The notes under the pieces are model-generated. The model saw only the letters and a list, made by a program, of their open reading frames with translations. It did no database searches and had not been told where the DNA came from. A stretch of DNA of 64,000 bases, from positions 24,158,501 through 24,222,500 of the forward strand of contig NC_084766.1 in NCBI RefSeq assembly GCF_028858725.1, written 5' to 3'. The DNA comes from Colius striatus. Its lineage: Eukaryota > Chordata > Aves > Coliiformes > Coliidae. A program made the position numbers and the translations under genes. Positions 22,961 through 35,466 of this stretch are shown piece after piece; positions within the stretch are counted from its first letter, which is position 1; every line of letters starts with the position of its first letter.

Positions 22961-25250
22961 AGTGAGGAAGGGAGGATGGGGAGGACAGGATGAGAGGGAG
23001 CCCACCCAGGAGCCCCCCACACAGCCCACCCAGGCACAGAGGATGCCTCTCTCTGCCCACAGAAACAAGGTCAGCAGCATCTCCGGCTGTGGCAGGAGAA
23101 GGAGCACGGCAGGAGGGCAGAAAGAGCTGGCCAGGACCTTGCTCAACGTCTTTTTTGCCGGGAGCCTCCTGCTCCTCTGGCTCAGATCTGCTCAGTGCTA
23201 CAATCGGGCATAGGTCCCGGGGGGGGCCCGGAGCGGTGAGGGGGGCAGTCCCAGGGGATGTCTCTTACCATGCCACCCTGGCTGGCGTTCCCTGAGGTCC
23301 CCACCGTGGAGGGAGCAGCCCCCATGGCCGTGCTTCTGATCTCACTGCCGTGAGAAGTGCCACAGGCAGCTCCCGGAGTGACAGGCACAAATGTCAGTCC
23401 CTCAGCCAGCGGTGTGGGTGCAGGATGAGGACGTGGACACCGGAGCCTCCCGCACAGGCAGGACACAGGGAAGGGGGTGACAGCTCCAGTTCCCCTGCAG
23501 CCACCCCCTTCCCTGGGTTACAGACCAGATCTACCTCCCCTGGGACATCTCCGGTGGGAAAGGGTTAAAGAGGCAATGAGGGTGCATCAGCGACTCCCTC
23601 CAGAGCAGAGGCAGGGTCTCATCTTGGGGACAAGGCTACCAGGACACCTGTCAGGGTAGGGGCAGGGGACAGACAGCCCTCTCCTGGGGCCAGCCCTGCC
23701 CCTCCAGCATGGCCGTGCTGCCAGGGGGTGACTCAGTGGCTCTAATGAAGTCATCATGACAGATGTGGGGAGCGGGCCAGTTGGCAGGGAGCCCCTCTCT
23801 CCCCACAACAGCTCTGCCACCCCCCTCATCTTCATCTGGTTGTGTGCCAGCTGGCACAGGGTGCTCAGCATCCCAGCACCTTCCTTGGGGTGATGGGGGT
23901 TGGACTGAGATAGGGGATGGGGTGGGCTAAGAGAGCCAGAAACCAGTCTGCAGGGAAGAGCAGGAGTGCACCAGGGCTGGCAGTGCCACCCAGACAGCCT
24001 GGGGACACCCCATACCCTCAGAGCAAGGACTGCTCAGCATCCCACACATTGGCAACTCTGTCCCTCTACCTCCACCTCCCTGCTCCTGCTCCCAGGCCTT
24101 GCCAGCCCCTTTCCCAGCTCAGCTCCCATGGCAATTACGCCCTGCCCCAGCACATCCATCACGGATTAGCTATTTTCTATCAGCCGTTATCTCTAGGTAA
24201 TCTCACCGCTGTTGTGACAGCCTCATGCCTCCAGCACCCTCCCTCTTGCTACCGGGCAGCACTGATAAAGGACCACTCTATCTTATCTTGCTCCCAGGCA
24301 GTTACACATTAATGGTGCCATCTCCAGTGCTTGGCTGGGGGTGGGATGAGTAGGCAGCAAAGCACTAAAGGGGGAATGCACTGGGCACAGAGGGCAGGGG
24401 CAGGGCAGGCAGGTTATAGGCAAGTGCAGGTTGGGTGGCTGAGCTTCCCAGCATGGCCCCAATGCAGGTGGATCCCACCAGGGCTTGAGGGGACAGTTCC
24501 TGCCCCTAGCCTGGGGCAAAGGGCAACTGCTATCGCTGCCTGCACCAGGCTGTTTGCTCTGTAGCCCATTAACAGAGCTGCCTTATCCGGTGGGCAGGGG
24601 CCAGAGGAGGCCCAGAGCGCCTTGGCCAGGCAGAGGCATCGATCGTGGGAAGGGAAGGGGGTGTCCCAGATAACCCCTGCAGACAGATGGTTTTCTAATG
24701 GGGTCTTGAGCCTTGCACCCCCCCGCCCAGCCCATCTCCAAGGGGATGGGGGAATGTAGCCTCAGAAGGACCCTCATCCCACTTGGGCTCCAGCTCTGCC
24801 CCAGGCATCAGTAGAGCCTGAGTGCCTGCCCTGTGCTGGGAGGTGTAACCAGCTGTGCCTGTGCCCAGCAGACTGTGGGCTGCACAAGGTGCATGCTGAC
24901 AGGATCTTCTGTGAAGAATAAGGATCCTATACCCATGGCATCCCCTCAACATTGATGCCACATAGGGCGCCTGGCATGTGGGTACCCCAGCTGTGTCCAG
25001 TGCTGCAGCAAGAAGCCTCTGGGGTGTCCTGCTCCTCCATCCCCTGCACCCCAAGCACTCCTGAACACATATCCTGCCCCCCCTGCCCCATGCCATGTGG
25101 AGTGTTAGGTGGGATGGGGGCAGAGGGGCTGGTGGATAACAGGGACACCTTGCACTTACAACACATCCCCCTGTCCCAAGGGCATCACCCCAGGGGCACA
25201 TAGAGCCAGGGAGGGGGGCAGGGAGCAGGGGAGGCTGCGTGTAGGAGGGT
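22961..25250. other. GOLGA7B-SFRP5 intergenic region, distal part
   Basis: No exon is recognised. Two AT-richer islands look regulatory. At about 23725-23765, TGACTCA at 23729 sits beside CRE-like ATGAAGTCATCATGA. At about 24130-24320 several GATA sites (TTATCT, TGATAA, CTATCTTATCTT) are mixed with GGATTA and ATTAAT homeodomain words. Both are candidate enhancers only. Confidence 0.4.
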
Positions 25251-25254
25251 CCTT

Positions 25255-25573
25255 GGGAGGGCGAGGGGCGTGTAGTGCCGTGTACCCACTCGGCTGCCCG
25301 AGGAGGGAGGGCTGGAGCAGCGGGGTGGGAGGGTGAGCGGCGGTGGGGCAGCCGGCGGGACGGGACGGGACGGGCTGGCGTGCGGCCGGGCGGGGGGGTG
25401 AAGAGCAGCCCCGGGGGGTCCCGGCAGCCGGAGCAGATTGGCTGCCGCCGAGGCCTCCCCAGGCTCTCTTAGAAAGGGCGGCGAGCGTGGGAGGCGTTCC
25501 GGGAGCAGGCAGCCAGCCCAGCCGCGCTCCCGTCCCGTCCCGTCCCGCTCGGCAGGCGCGGCCGGCCGCGGCG
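25255..25573 (+). promoter_or_regulatory. SFRP5: SFRP5 CpG-island promoter and 5' UTR
   Basis: CpG-rich sequence with GC boxes and repeated GGGAC words directly precedes the SFRP5 start codon at 25574. No clear TATA box. The island continues through the first coding exon. Confidence 0.6.
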
Positions 25574-27644
25574 ATGCCTCGGGTGGGGGTCCCCACGGGG
25601 GGCCGGGGCACGCTGCTGCCGGCCCTGGCGCTGGCGCTGGCGCTGGCAGGGTCCCCGGGCGCCGGGCAGCACTATGACTACTACGGCTGGCAGCCCGAGA
25701 GCCGGCCCCACGGGCGCTTCTACGGGCGGGAGCCGCAGTGCCTCGACATCCCGCCCGACATGCAGCTCTGCCGCGACGTGGGCTACAAGCGCATGCGGCT
25801 GCCCAACCTGCTGGAGCACGAGACCATGGCCGAGGCCAAGCAGCAGGCGGGCAGCTGGGTGCCCCTGCTCGCCAAGCAGTGCCACACCGACACCCAGCTC
25901 TTCCTCTGCTCGCTCTTCGCCCCCGTCTGCCTGGAGCGGCCCGTCTACCCCTGCCGCTCCCTCTGCGAGGTGGTGCGCGACTCCTGCGCCCCCGTCATGG
26001 AGTCCTACGGCTTCCCCTGGCCCGACATGCTGCACTGCGGCAAGTTTCCCTCCGACCACGAGCTCTGCATCGCTGTCCAGTTCGGGAACAGCAAGGCCAC
26101 TCCGCCGCCAGGTAAGCGGGACGGGCACCTGCCTTCGGCGTGTCCCCACGCAGCCGGGGACCTGCACCCGCATCCCCGCGTCCCTCAAAGCACAGCCTGG
26201 GGCACGGGCGAGGACCCTCTGTCTGCAGGAGGGCACCAGTGGGCACAGTACCCAGAGCATCGGCTGCTGTGGTCAGGCACTGCTCGCTTCCCAGGGGCGC
26301 TGGGCACCCCACTGCCTGCACAGAGCTGTGCCGCGGCAGGGGGGAGCAGAGCTGGGAGTGAACATGGGGTGAGGGGGCAGTGGCTGCGGGGCCCATCCCA
26401 GAGCTGTGTCCCTCTCCTCCTACTGGGTCCCATCCCAGCAGCAAAGAGCGTCCTGCATCCTGCACCTGCCGGTCTCAGCCCCGTGTTGCTGTAGCAGTGT
26501 GGCTGTCCCTCAGGCAGGGGAGGAGACATCAGCCAAAGGCAGCCCAGGGTCAGGATCAGGGCTGTGACAGCCATCAGGTTGGGGCTACCCTCCCTGTGCT
26601 GCTGCTGCACCCCAGAGTGTCAACATCTGGACTGAGGATGTTCCGTACCCCGTCCCCTTTGGGGGGGTGCCGGGACACTGGGCAGCAAGGTGCTCTGTGC
26701 CCCCGCTTCATCCTGACACAGCTGCCCAGGGAGCAGGGGAGCTGCTGGGGCTGTCCCTGCAGGTCCCCGTGGAGCTGGGCAGGATGGCAGGCAGCAGCAG
26801 GCAGCCGTGACAGCAGCTGGTCTCTTACCACAGTGTCCAAGATCTGCACGCAGTGTGAGATGGAGCACAAGGCAGATGGCATGATGGAGCAGATGTGCTC
26901 CAGTGATTTTGGTGAGTGCTGGGGGCCAAGGGGCTGGCTTCCCCAGCTCTGACAGCCTGGATGGGGGTTGGCTCCAGGGCACGGGTGTACAGGGACAGCC
27001 CCAAGGGGAGACCCCTCAAGCCATTTGCTCGGACCCTGTGTGAATGGAATGGGTGAGCTACAGGAGAAGACACCAGTGAGGGGAGAGACAGAACATTTGG
27101 GAGAGTCGCCAGGGGCCTCTAATGAACAACACCCCTTTCCCCATCCCACGCAGTAGCTCCCCCAGAGACCCTTCTTCTGGGTCCCACCCCAGGGCTGGGT
27201 TGCACCCTGCCTTGGCCCAGCCCCACCTCCTCCCAACACCTCAGCAGAGCCCCCCAGCAGCTCCCCCCAGCTCCAACCGTGCCCCCACGACTGCCCCACA
27301 CAGTGGTGAAGATGCGCATCAAGGAGGTGACGGAGGAGAACGGCGAGCGGCGGCTGGTGGCCGCCCAGAAGAAGAAGGTGCTGAAGCTGGGCCCGCTCAA
27401 GCGCAAGGACACCAAGAAGATGGTGCTGCACATGCGGAACGCGGCCGCCTGTCCCTGCCCGCAGCTCGACAGCCTCAGCGGCAGCTTCCTGGTGCTGGGC
27501 CGCAAGGCGGGCGGCCGCCTGCTCCTCCTCGCCATCTACCCCTGGCACAAGCACAACAAGGAGATGAAGTTTGCCGTCAAGTTCATGTTCTCCTACCCCT
27601 GCCCCCTTTACCACCCCCTGCTCTATGGGGCCGGGCAGCACTAG
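25574..27644 (+). CDS. SFRP5: Secreted frizzled-related protein 5
   Basis: Secreted WNT antagonist. Exons 25574-26111, 26834-26911 and 27304-27644, with phase-1 GT/AG junctions, give 318 aa; the human protein is 317. The first about 30 residues form a signal peptide with a repeated Ala-Leu core (LLPALALALALAGSPGAG). The cysteine-rich frizzled domain runs from about residue 55 (PQCLDIP) to about 170, with the usual motifs CHTDTQLFLCSLFAPVC and FPSDHELC. A short linker leads to the netrin-like domain (CEMEHKADGMMEQMCSSDF, IKEVTEENGERRLV, KKMVLHMRNAAACPCPQ), ending YGAGQH. The start gives a proper signal peptide and matches family length. Downstream it converges with ZFYVE27. Confidence 0.97.
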
Positions 27645-28373
27645 GGCTCTGCCCACCCTCTGCCAGCCCCAGGACTCCTGCACGGGCCCAACGCTGCAGC
27701 CCTGGCACCCCTGGGTGCACCCCAGGACCCTGCTCTGCACCCCCAGCTGCATTGGTGGGAACCTTGATTCACAGCCAGGATACCTGTCCCTTCCCGAGAG
27801 CCCTGCTCTGCTCCCAGGACGCCTGCCCACACCCAGGACCCTTGCTCTGCCTGCTTGTGAGCCCTGGTCTGCACCAGAGACCCTTGGCTCCTCCCAAGCC
27901 CCCTGCCTGGCACCCCAGTGACCCTTGCCTGCCTGCTTGACATTCTTGCACCCCCCTGGCTGCACCCAAGGCTCCTACCTTGCACCTCTGTATCCTCCCC
28001 TCACCTCCCTATCCTCCTCTCACCTCCCTGATGACATGCCCCAGACCTTCCCCCATCCCCCACTCTAATCCCTGCTCCAGCCCATGGGAGCAGCCCATGC
28101 CCTCACCTTGAGCTCCTACCCCAGCCCTGGATTATCCCAGCTTCACAGGGACCCACCCCATCCAAGGCAGGTCCCTCCTGCCCCACTCTCCCACAGAATG
28201 AACCCCCTCAAGGAGGAGCACGGCCCCTGCTTGGGCTTCCTCCCCCTCTTCCCCTCCCCCTGGCTCAGTGTGTGTGGATGTTCACCTCCAAGCCACCCAG
28301 ACCAGCCCTGCTGCTTTCCTCACGTATTTCCTCAACAAGATGCAGCCCAGACCCCCTTCCCCATCCACACCAC

Positions 28374-28379
28374 AGTAAA
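28374..28379 (+). terminator. SFRP5: Possible SFRP5 poly(A) signal (variant)
   Basis: AGTAAA, a known weaker variant hexamer, lies about 730 bp after the stop codon and is followed by a T-rich segment. No canonical AATAAA was seen on this strand before it. The 3' end is therefore tentative. Confidence 0.4.
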
Positions 28380-28399
28380 TTATTCTTCCTTGGAGACCC

Positions 28400-30530
28400 C
28401 TGTGTCCAGCTGCCTGTGGTTCATGGACAACGGCCCCTCAGAGCTCCCTCAGGGATCCCCAGAAGGGTGGGAGGGGGCTTGGGGTCCTGCCCCAGGGGCC
28501 ATGCCCAGAGCCTGGGCAGCCTGGGCAAGCCAGAGGATGGGAATCATAGTGGTCACAGGCATGGCTAGAGACTCAGGCATGCCTGGTACATCAGGCAGCC
28601 TGGGAGGGTGTCAGGATGAGGGGGACAGAGGCATCACTGCTGCTGGAGCACCACATCTGGATTTGGGGGATGTTTGCAACAGAGGTTTCTCCCTGCATCA
28701 CTTCTCAGAGACAGAGGCACAGGCTGGGAGCTGGAGGTACATGTGAGGAGCCTTGCTCAGGGGGGCAGATCCTGGACCAGGCAGCCTCCATCCCTAGTCC
28801 CGTAACTTCTGCACCACCAAAATCCCCTGTCTGCAGCTCCCAGCCAGCTCTGCCTGTCTGCCAGACCTCCCACCCCATGACCTCCAGCCTCCTCCCAAAA
28901 GGCTCCCTGGGGCCACCCACCTACACCCACCAGGTTCCCCTGTAAACAGCACCAGGACGAGGGCAGCTCTGGGCCTGACCCCTGACAGCAGCAGGGCTCT
29001 GTCCATCACCTCCCATAGCCCCAGAGCAGGGGCTGACTCTGCCCCAGCAGCCCCCTTCCAGTCCCAGCAGGCAGGGGGGGCTGCCCACCGCCCCCTCCCC
29101 ATTCCCCTCCATTGCTGTTTACCCAACACCTCCTTGCATCCACCCATCTGGGCATGAGGGACACACAGAGGCAGCCACGGGGATATTTACCCAGCGCTTG
29201 GCTGCCTCACACCGCGGCCTCTCACCGGAGCTGGCCTAGGACAAGGGGGGAATTGAGGCTGCAGCTGCCTGCACCTCCCTCCTCCCAGCTGACAGGGCTT
29301 GGGGGCACCTCACTGGGCTGATCTCCACTCTCTGCCCACCTTGGACATGACATCAGCCCCACCAGCCACCTCCCAGAGCCCTAAAGGAGCCTCGCATGCT
29401 CTGGCTGAGGGACCATTCCTGTGCCCCCCAGGGCCAGCCTCACACTGGGGGCAGGCAGCTACTGCCAGATAGGGGGAAAAAAAACAGGGACAGAACTCAA
29501 ATATAACCGTTAGAAGGGCTGTTCAGAGCACAGCTGCTGAGCATGCTGCCCAAGGAACAAACACCATCAATTATGCCATTTTACTGCAAAATCTGAAGTG
29601 TGCAAACACCCCTCACCCGCAGCCCCAGTCGCTCTGTAGCCCTTTGTGTTCTGCATCATTAGCATCTTTCCAGGGAGAGTTCAGACACCCATGGCCCTGG
29701 GCCTCATTGCTCCAGGGTTTGCCCAGCTTCTCTCTGCCTCCCATCTGAGCTCTAAGACTCGACCCCTCCAAACTCAGTACTTGTCCCATTGCAGATTCAC
29801 TCCCCCCACCCCACAAGCTCTTGGGGTGCAACAAAGCTTCCTCCCAAAAGTTACAGCTGCTCTGCTGCCCTAGTGCCTGCTGAGCCCTCTGGGTGCCAGC
29901 TCCCCAACACAACCTGGCCTTGGAGCACACCCAGCCTGACCCTGACACTCGTCGCTGCCCAGGACTGCTTTTCTTCAAATGGCCACAGGGCACAGCTGGG
30001 GGGGGGGATGGGGGCTGCCCTCCACAACCTCCCACGCCGATGGGATACACAACATCAACCCTCCTTCAGGGGCAATGCCAGCCCAGGAGCACCAGCCCCC
30101 CCAGGCGGGAGGAGCTGCAGCTGGGTGGCAGGAACCCAGGCTGTGGCCCTTCCCAGCTGCCTGGCAGCCAGTGTCACATTCCTGGCATAGCTGGGAGCTT
30201 TGCTGTTCAAGCAGGGAAAGGTCATCCTTGTGTGTGGAGGCAGCTGCCTGGACCACCACCGGGCAGGGCAGGGCAGGGGCAGGCCCCAGAGGCAGAGAGG
30301 AAGCCCAGCAGCTCCTGCCACAGCCCAGCTCCTCTCTGAGTCCAGGCACAAACAAGCATGGGGCAGACAGGGGCAGAGCCTGCTGGGAGGCGAAAACCGT
30401 GGTAAGCTGGGGAAGTGGGGAGCAGAGGCACTCCCTTTCTCTGTGACCACCTGCAACAGAGCTGGGCCAAGGCCAGAGAGGGTAGCAGGGCTGACTGGCT
30501 GGGACAGCCTCGCCTGCAGCCACAGGAGAA
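28400..30530. other. SFRP5-ZFYVE27 intergenic region
   Basis: Convergent intergenic sequence without recognised exons. A low-GC patch at about 29470-29600 (A-run, TATAACCG, ATCAATTATGCCATTTTACTG) stands out and could be a conserved non-coding element. A short G run lies at 30000-30007. Confidence 0.5.
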
Positions 30531-30548
30531 GCAGCCCAGGGCCAGAGA

Positions 30549-30554
30549 TTTATT
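30549..30554 (-). terminator. ZFYVE27: ZFYVE27 poly(A) signal
   Basis: AATAAA on the minus strand (TTTATT on plus) about 675 bp beyond the ZFYVE27 stop codon. A T/A-rich segment follows on the plus strand at 30565-30590. Confidence 0.75.
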
Positions 30555-31228
30555 GGTCATTCTCTATATACACTTATATATTAATCTGTAGTAGAAAGCA
30601 GCAGTCACTACATGCATAGAGCAGCACCAACTTGCACTGCTTCTCACCCTGCAGCTGGAGACCCAGCCTCACAGCTCATCCCAAAACTGCCTCCTCTGTA
30701 CTACAGCTAAAGATTGGAGGAGAAAGACTAAAGCTGCAGGCAACGCTGAGGAGCATGGGAGGGATAAACAGAGTCTCAGCTGAGCCAGGAGCAAAGCTTC
30801 CAGCTCCTGGAGATGCAGCTGAGCTCTGACTCCATCCTACAACTAGTCACCTAACGCAGTGCTGAGAAAGGTGGGGAGAGAGCCCTGAGATTGTTTTGCC
30901 CCACGGGAGGCAGGGCCACAAGAAGGAAGGATGGCTCCTCCATCACTGGGCCTGGGTAAGTACGTTTCAGGCCATGGCAAGAACCAAGGAGCGTGCCAGA
31001 CCTCAGAGCAGCTGTGGGGGCACAGCTGTGGGTGATGCTCCACTGCAGAGACACAGCCCCCCGGTGTGGCAGATGCTGCGTGGCAAGGAGGGCTGGCCTG
31101 GCCCCAGCCTGGTGCTGGCAGGAGGAGCAGTGAGCACAAGCATCCCCTGACAGGGTGATGCCCCCCTGGAAACCCGCTGGAGGGCACACCCTGTCCTGGG
31201 TGTCAGGAGCTGGCTGGGCCTGGTGCGG

Positions 31229-34200
31229 TCACTTGATGAGCACCTGGTTGCACAGAGCGCACACAAACACCGTTTCCCTCTGAGCTTCCGGGGCTGGAAA
31301 GGAAAGCGGGTGTCAGAGATGCTCCCTTTCCCCACCCTGGACTGGGGAACCCAGGCACAAAGCTGCTTTGACCCAAGCCAGATCCCCTCTGCCCTCCCCA
31401 GCAAGGGCAGGGCCAGCCCCTGCAGCAGATGGGGCAGGTTGTAGCAGGAGCTCTGCTGTTCCCCACCTTTCCACTCACCTGTGGCTCCCATCACAGCCTT
31501 GGGGACTTTGAAGGAACAACACCTGGAGCAGAAGCTGTTCCCACAGTTACTGCAGCTCCGCTGTGGGGAGAAATGGAGGTGAGACACTACCCAGCCCTCC
31601 CTGGCAAACCTCAGGGCTGCAACAGTGCTGACAGCATTTCCTGCAAGCCCTGAGCCCCAGAAGCAGAGGGGTCATCTGCCATCACCACTGGGACAAACCA
31701 CCCAAGCCAAACACTGGATCCGTGTTCAAGTTTGCTCTGTTGTCACAGGCAGTCTGTGCCTAGCCTGAGAAAACAGTGGGAGCACAGGCTTCAGGAGGCT
31801 TAAGGAGACTGTCACTTCCTATGCTGTAACCCTGGAAGGACACAGGCTCCAGAGAGTCCCAGACATGTATCAGACTAACCCAGGGGTAAGGGAGGGGGTC
31901 ACGAGTCTGGAGAACAAGAGGCGGCAGGAAGACAGCAAAAGTGGGTCTGGAGGGGACAAGAGAGACATCCTGCCCAAAGGACCATGTACCAAACACCACT
32001 GCCAGGGGCTCAGGCAACACGAGAGAGGTGGCCTTTGCTCCTCTAGCTCCCACAAGCAGAGCCATGCTCTTGCTTCACCAGGAAGGTTTCGGGCCACAGG
32101 AAAGGGACTAAACCAGGGCACGGGACAGGTGTCTTCTAGCACCAGTACACACAGGGTTGTCCTCAGGCAGCTGCTAAAGGGGCAAACAGGCAAAGGTTGC
32201 ACAGCACAAGGGATCCCTGGCACCATTATAGATGAGACGACACCCAGCACCTAGCTGAGGTGACGGCTGCCAGGCTCTGATCAAGACCAGGCACCAGGAG
32301 CTGCCAGAGAAAGCCAGGGCAAGCCAGACACGTGCAACAGCCCTGCCCCAAACACTCACCCTCTTCTTGAGCACAGAGAAAGTGGCTGCGCAGCCTGTGC
32401 AGCTCCCTGGAAGAAAGAGAGCAGCAGTGAGGCAGGGCTGTGGTGCCTGGGCCTGTGGGCACAGGGACAGGCTCAGCTCCTCACCGAAGTTGTTGCTGGG
32501 GTAGCGTTTGCGCAGGCGCTCGGTCAGGCGCGACACCTTGCTGCGGATCACCTCGTTTTTGCTCATGAAGCCGTTGTCCGGGAGGCTCAGATCAAACTCT
32601 GAGGAGCACTGAGAGCTCTCGTCGTCCTCCTGCAGGGAGCAGAGCCAGCTGAGCACAGAGGGGTGGCTGGGGGGCAGCCCACCCCAGAGCCAGGCACCCA
32701 ACAAGCAGGATGCTCTACGTGGCTTGGCCACAAGTCACAGGCAAGCCAGGCAAAGGCTGCCAGCTCCAGCTGGGAGGAGGTGCCCCTGGCACACTGTGGT
32801 GGTGTGGCAGTACTCACCATGACCAGCAGCTGGTTCTCCTTCTCCCGCAGCATGGGACAGAGAGGAGAGGCAGTACAGATGGAGTCTGAGCCACCCAGCC
32901 CCATAACCACCCTACCCCAGCACTCTGCTTGCCCACCAAGGCCCTCAACCCCCTCTTGCCAGCTGAGACTAGCCTGGAGGCACAGCCCACCCCCACCAGC
33001 CTCAAACCTCAATAGCATCTTTGAACTCTTCATCAGGCTCTGCCTCCTCTGCCTCCTCCACACTGCCAGGAGTAAGGTCCTGCAAGAGATTCACAGCGCT
33101 AGTCCTGGGGTACCCTCAGCCCCATCCAGAGGTGGGCCCAGGCTTCCACAGTATGCTCAAGCACAAAGAGTCAGGCCCCCAGCAGCCCCACAAGAAGACA
33201 GGAGTCCCAGAAGGTGAGGTGAGTCCCTGCCTCCCCAGACCACATCCTTACATACAGCAGCAGGACTGAGCCAAGCCTCCAGAGCAACAGAGCAACCACA
33301 GAGCAACTCAAGGGGACTCCCAGGCTTTCAGCAAAGGTGGCAGGAGTTTGTGGGCAGAGGGACACAGGCCCAGTCAGACCAGAGGAGTGGCAGGGCAGCT
33401 CACACCCCCAGCCCTGTCCCATCTCACCTCGGTGCTGGTGGGGGTGGGGGTGCGGTCCGGGGAGGCTGCAGCTGGCAGGGCTTCTGCGGGCTCTGGAGCA
33501 CTCTCCAGGGGTCTGGTGCCCACACACTGCTCCATCGAGGCCTTCAGCTCCATTACCACTGCAGAGAGGGGAAGAGAGCTGGAGCAGAGCGGCACTTCCT
33601 TTCTCCCAGCCCTGCCACACACACCCTGCTGCAAAAGATCATCTCCAGGCCTCAAAGTCGGACAGGGGCATGTGCAACCTTCACCCATCGGGTACCCTGA
33701 GCACTCCTCTGCTCACACATCAAAGTTAGGGCAGCAAGGAACCCCCCATCACTCGGTCCAGCTGGGGACAGGGAATAACAGGAGCCTTAGTCAGAGCTCA
33801 GCTACACAGAGCTCGTCCTATTCTCCTTCAGCAAATGCCAAAGGACAGGGAGCACCTCCAGCACTTGTCTCTGACACACGTTTCCAAGCCTGAGTCATAC
33901 ATTGCCATGGGTACTCAGAGTATTTGAAGTCCTGCAGAGCAGGGTCAGGGACTGAGAACGGTGCCGATGCTCACGTGCAGGCTGTGCTGCCAGGCCCTGA
34001 GCTGCCACAGCACAAAGAAGAGCAGGAGACAGCAGCCAGGGCAGGATAAAGATCAGGAGAGACACTCACCTGTCACAGTTAAGACCCAGGACCTCACCAC
34101 CTATCCCGAGGGCACTGCTGCTCTCAAGGGGACTCGGGTCCCATGACACTGGGCTCACACGAGGGTGCTGGAAGAGGTCCACGGCAGGATCCATGGCTTC

Positions 34201-35466
34201 AAAGGGCCTTTCCCCAGCCCAACCCACACAGGCCACTTGCAGGGAGGTCTCTCACCTTGGTAGAACTGGGTATTGCCCAGGAAGAGGGTGCTGTTGAGGA
34301 TGGCCAGGACCCAGCAGAGAGGCAGCAGGTAAAGGATGCAGACAGACCCCAGCAGTGCCCCGTAAAACCTGGGAATGAGCAGCAGGAGACTGCAGTAAAC
34401 ACAGAGCAACTCACACCACAGCACAAGTCCCCTTCCTTCACCTGGGCCTCCCTCTGTCCTCCTCAAACCCTAAACACATTGAAGGCAGCTACACAGGCCT
34501 GGCCAGGCCCCTCTCCCCTCTGAGCCCACCCCAGGATACCTGCCCCAGTACTACTCACCGGGAAGAGACAGTGGGGTTCTCCCAGTACAGCACACGGTAC
34601 ACAGCCTCGCAGCTGCAGCACATCCCACTCAGGAACCCCTCCAGCTGGATGAGGCTGCAAATGAGACCTTACTGTCACAAAAACACCCTCAAACCCACAG
34701 CTGGGCTCCCCGTCACAGCACTCTTGATGGCGGCCTAGCTGGCATGAACCTGTCCCCTCGCAGCACCGGGGGCTCTCCTGGCCGCGGAGGCCCCGGCAGC
34801 CTGACAGCAGGGAGGGCTTCGGCGACTCACAAGCTCTTGACCTGAGCGACGGCCTCCTGCCGCGAGAGCTGCACCCGCCGGAGGTCCTCCCGCCGGACGC
34901 TGTGGTGCCGCCGGCGCAGCAGCTCCAGCTCCGAGGGCCGGGCCCGGCACCGCTCCTGCAGGTAGCCCAGCAGGGCCGGCACCGCCACCAGCATGGCGAG
35001 CACCGAGTACCAAGCGGCTGGAAGAGGCGAGACAGCGTCAGCCCCGGGCTGGGAAGGCGGGGAGGGGGTGTCCATGGAGGGGAGCGGCCCGGCCGCGCCA
35101 CACGCACCTTGGCCGAGGGTCAGCAGGAGGAAGTTGAGGCCGAAGCAGACGAGGAGCGAGCACACGGGCCGCTGCCACCTGCGGAGAGGCGCGAGTGAGG
35201 GAGGGAAGGCGAGGGGCGTGAGGCCCCGGGGACGGCCTCGGTCCTGGTCTCGACCCAGCCCCAACCTACCGGAGGAGGCAGCGGACGCCCTCGGCAGCGT
35301 CTCGCAGCGGCTCCAGGTAGAGCTGCAGCCGCCGGTAGCTCCGCACCAGCTCCAGCAGGTCGAAAGCGGCGGCGGTCCTGGGCGGCGACGGCTCCAGTGG
35401 AGCCTCACCGGCGCCCGCCACCCCGTCGAGGCCGCCGGCCGCCCCGTCCCGCTCCAGCGCCTGCAT
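31229..35466 (-). CDS. ZFYVE27: Protrudin (zinc finger FYVE domain-containing 27)
   Basis: ER membrane protein linking ER, late endosomes and kinesin-1 (Rab11, VAP and spastin partner) and promoting neurite outgrowth. Twelve exons in transcript order: 35466-35270, 35178-35108, 35017-34831, 34654-34559, 34368-34256, 33558-33428, 33079-33008, 32838-32818, 32629-32485, 32406-32360, 31560-31479, 31293-31229. They give 408 aa; human isoforms are about 404-416. Hydrophobic hairpin segments include VCSLLVCFGLNFLLLTLG, YSVLAMLVAVPALLGYL and ILYLLPLCWVLAILNSTLFL. A FFAT-like VAP-binding core DEEFKDAIE ends exon 7. The C-terminal FYVE-like zinc finger has four CxxC pairs (SCTGC, CSNCG, CSRCC, VCALC) but lacks the classical RRHHCR motif, as known for protrudin. 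ATG 35466 matches the human MQ start; no upstream in-frame ATG is better. Confidence 0.96.
32818..32838 (-). CDS. ZFYVE27: ZFYVE27 21-nt microexon (protrudin-L type)
   Basis: A 21-nt in-frame exon encoding ENQLLVM lies between DAIE and EDDESS, where human protrudin-L has ETHLVVL. On the minus strand the acceptor reads CCCATGCTGCGGGAGAAG. UGC triplets sit 9-14 nt before the exon, between a pyrimidine tract (CCTCTCCTCTCTGTCCC) and the AG. This is the arrangement known for SRRM4/nSR100-dependent neuronal microexons. A GTGAGT donor follows. Exact 21-nt length keeps the frame whether included or skipped. Confidence 0.88.

Noticed and set aside
21863-23146. 427- and 335-codon minus-strand open frames over the orphan CpG island
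   Set aside because: Composition is Pro/Arg/Ala-rich, as in any GC-rich non-coding frame; opposite-strand frames are equally long and no family motif is visible.
26574-27965. A 463-codon minus-strand open frame antisense to SFRP5 exons 2-3
   Set aside because: Shadow of SFRP5 codons and GC-rich introns; contains short Gly/Gln-rich repeats from its 3' UTR but no domain.
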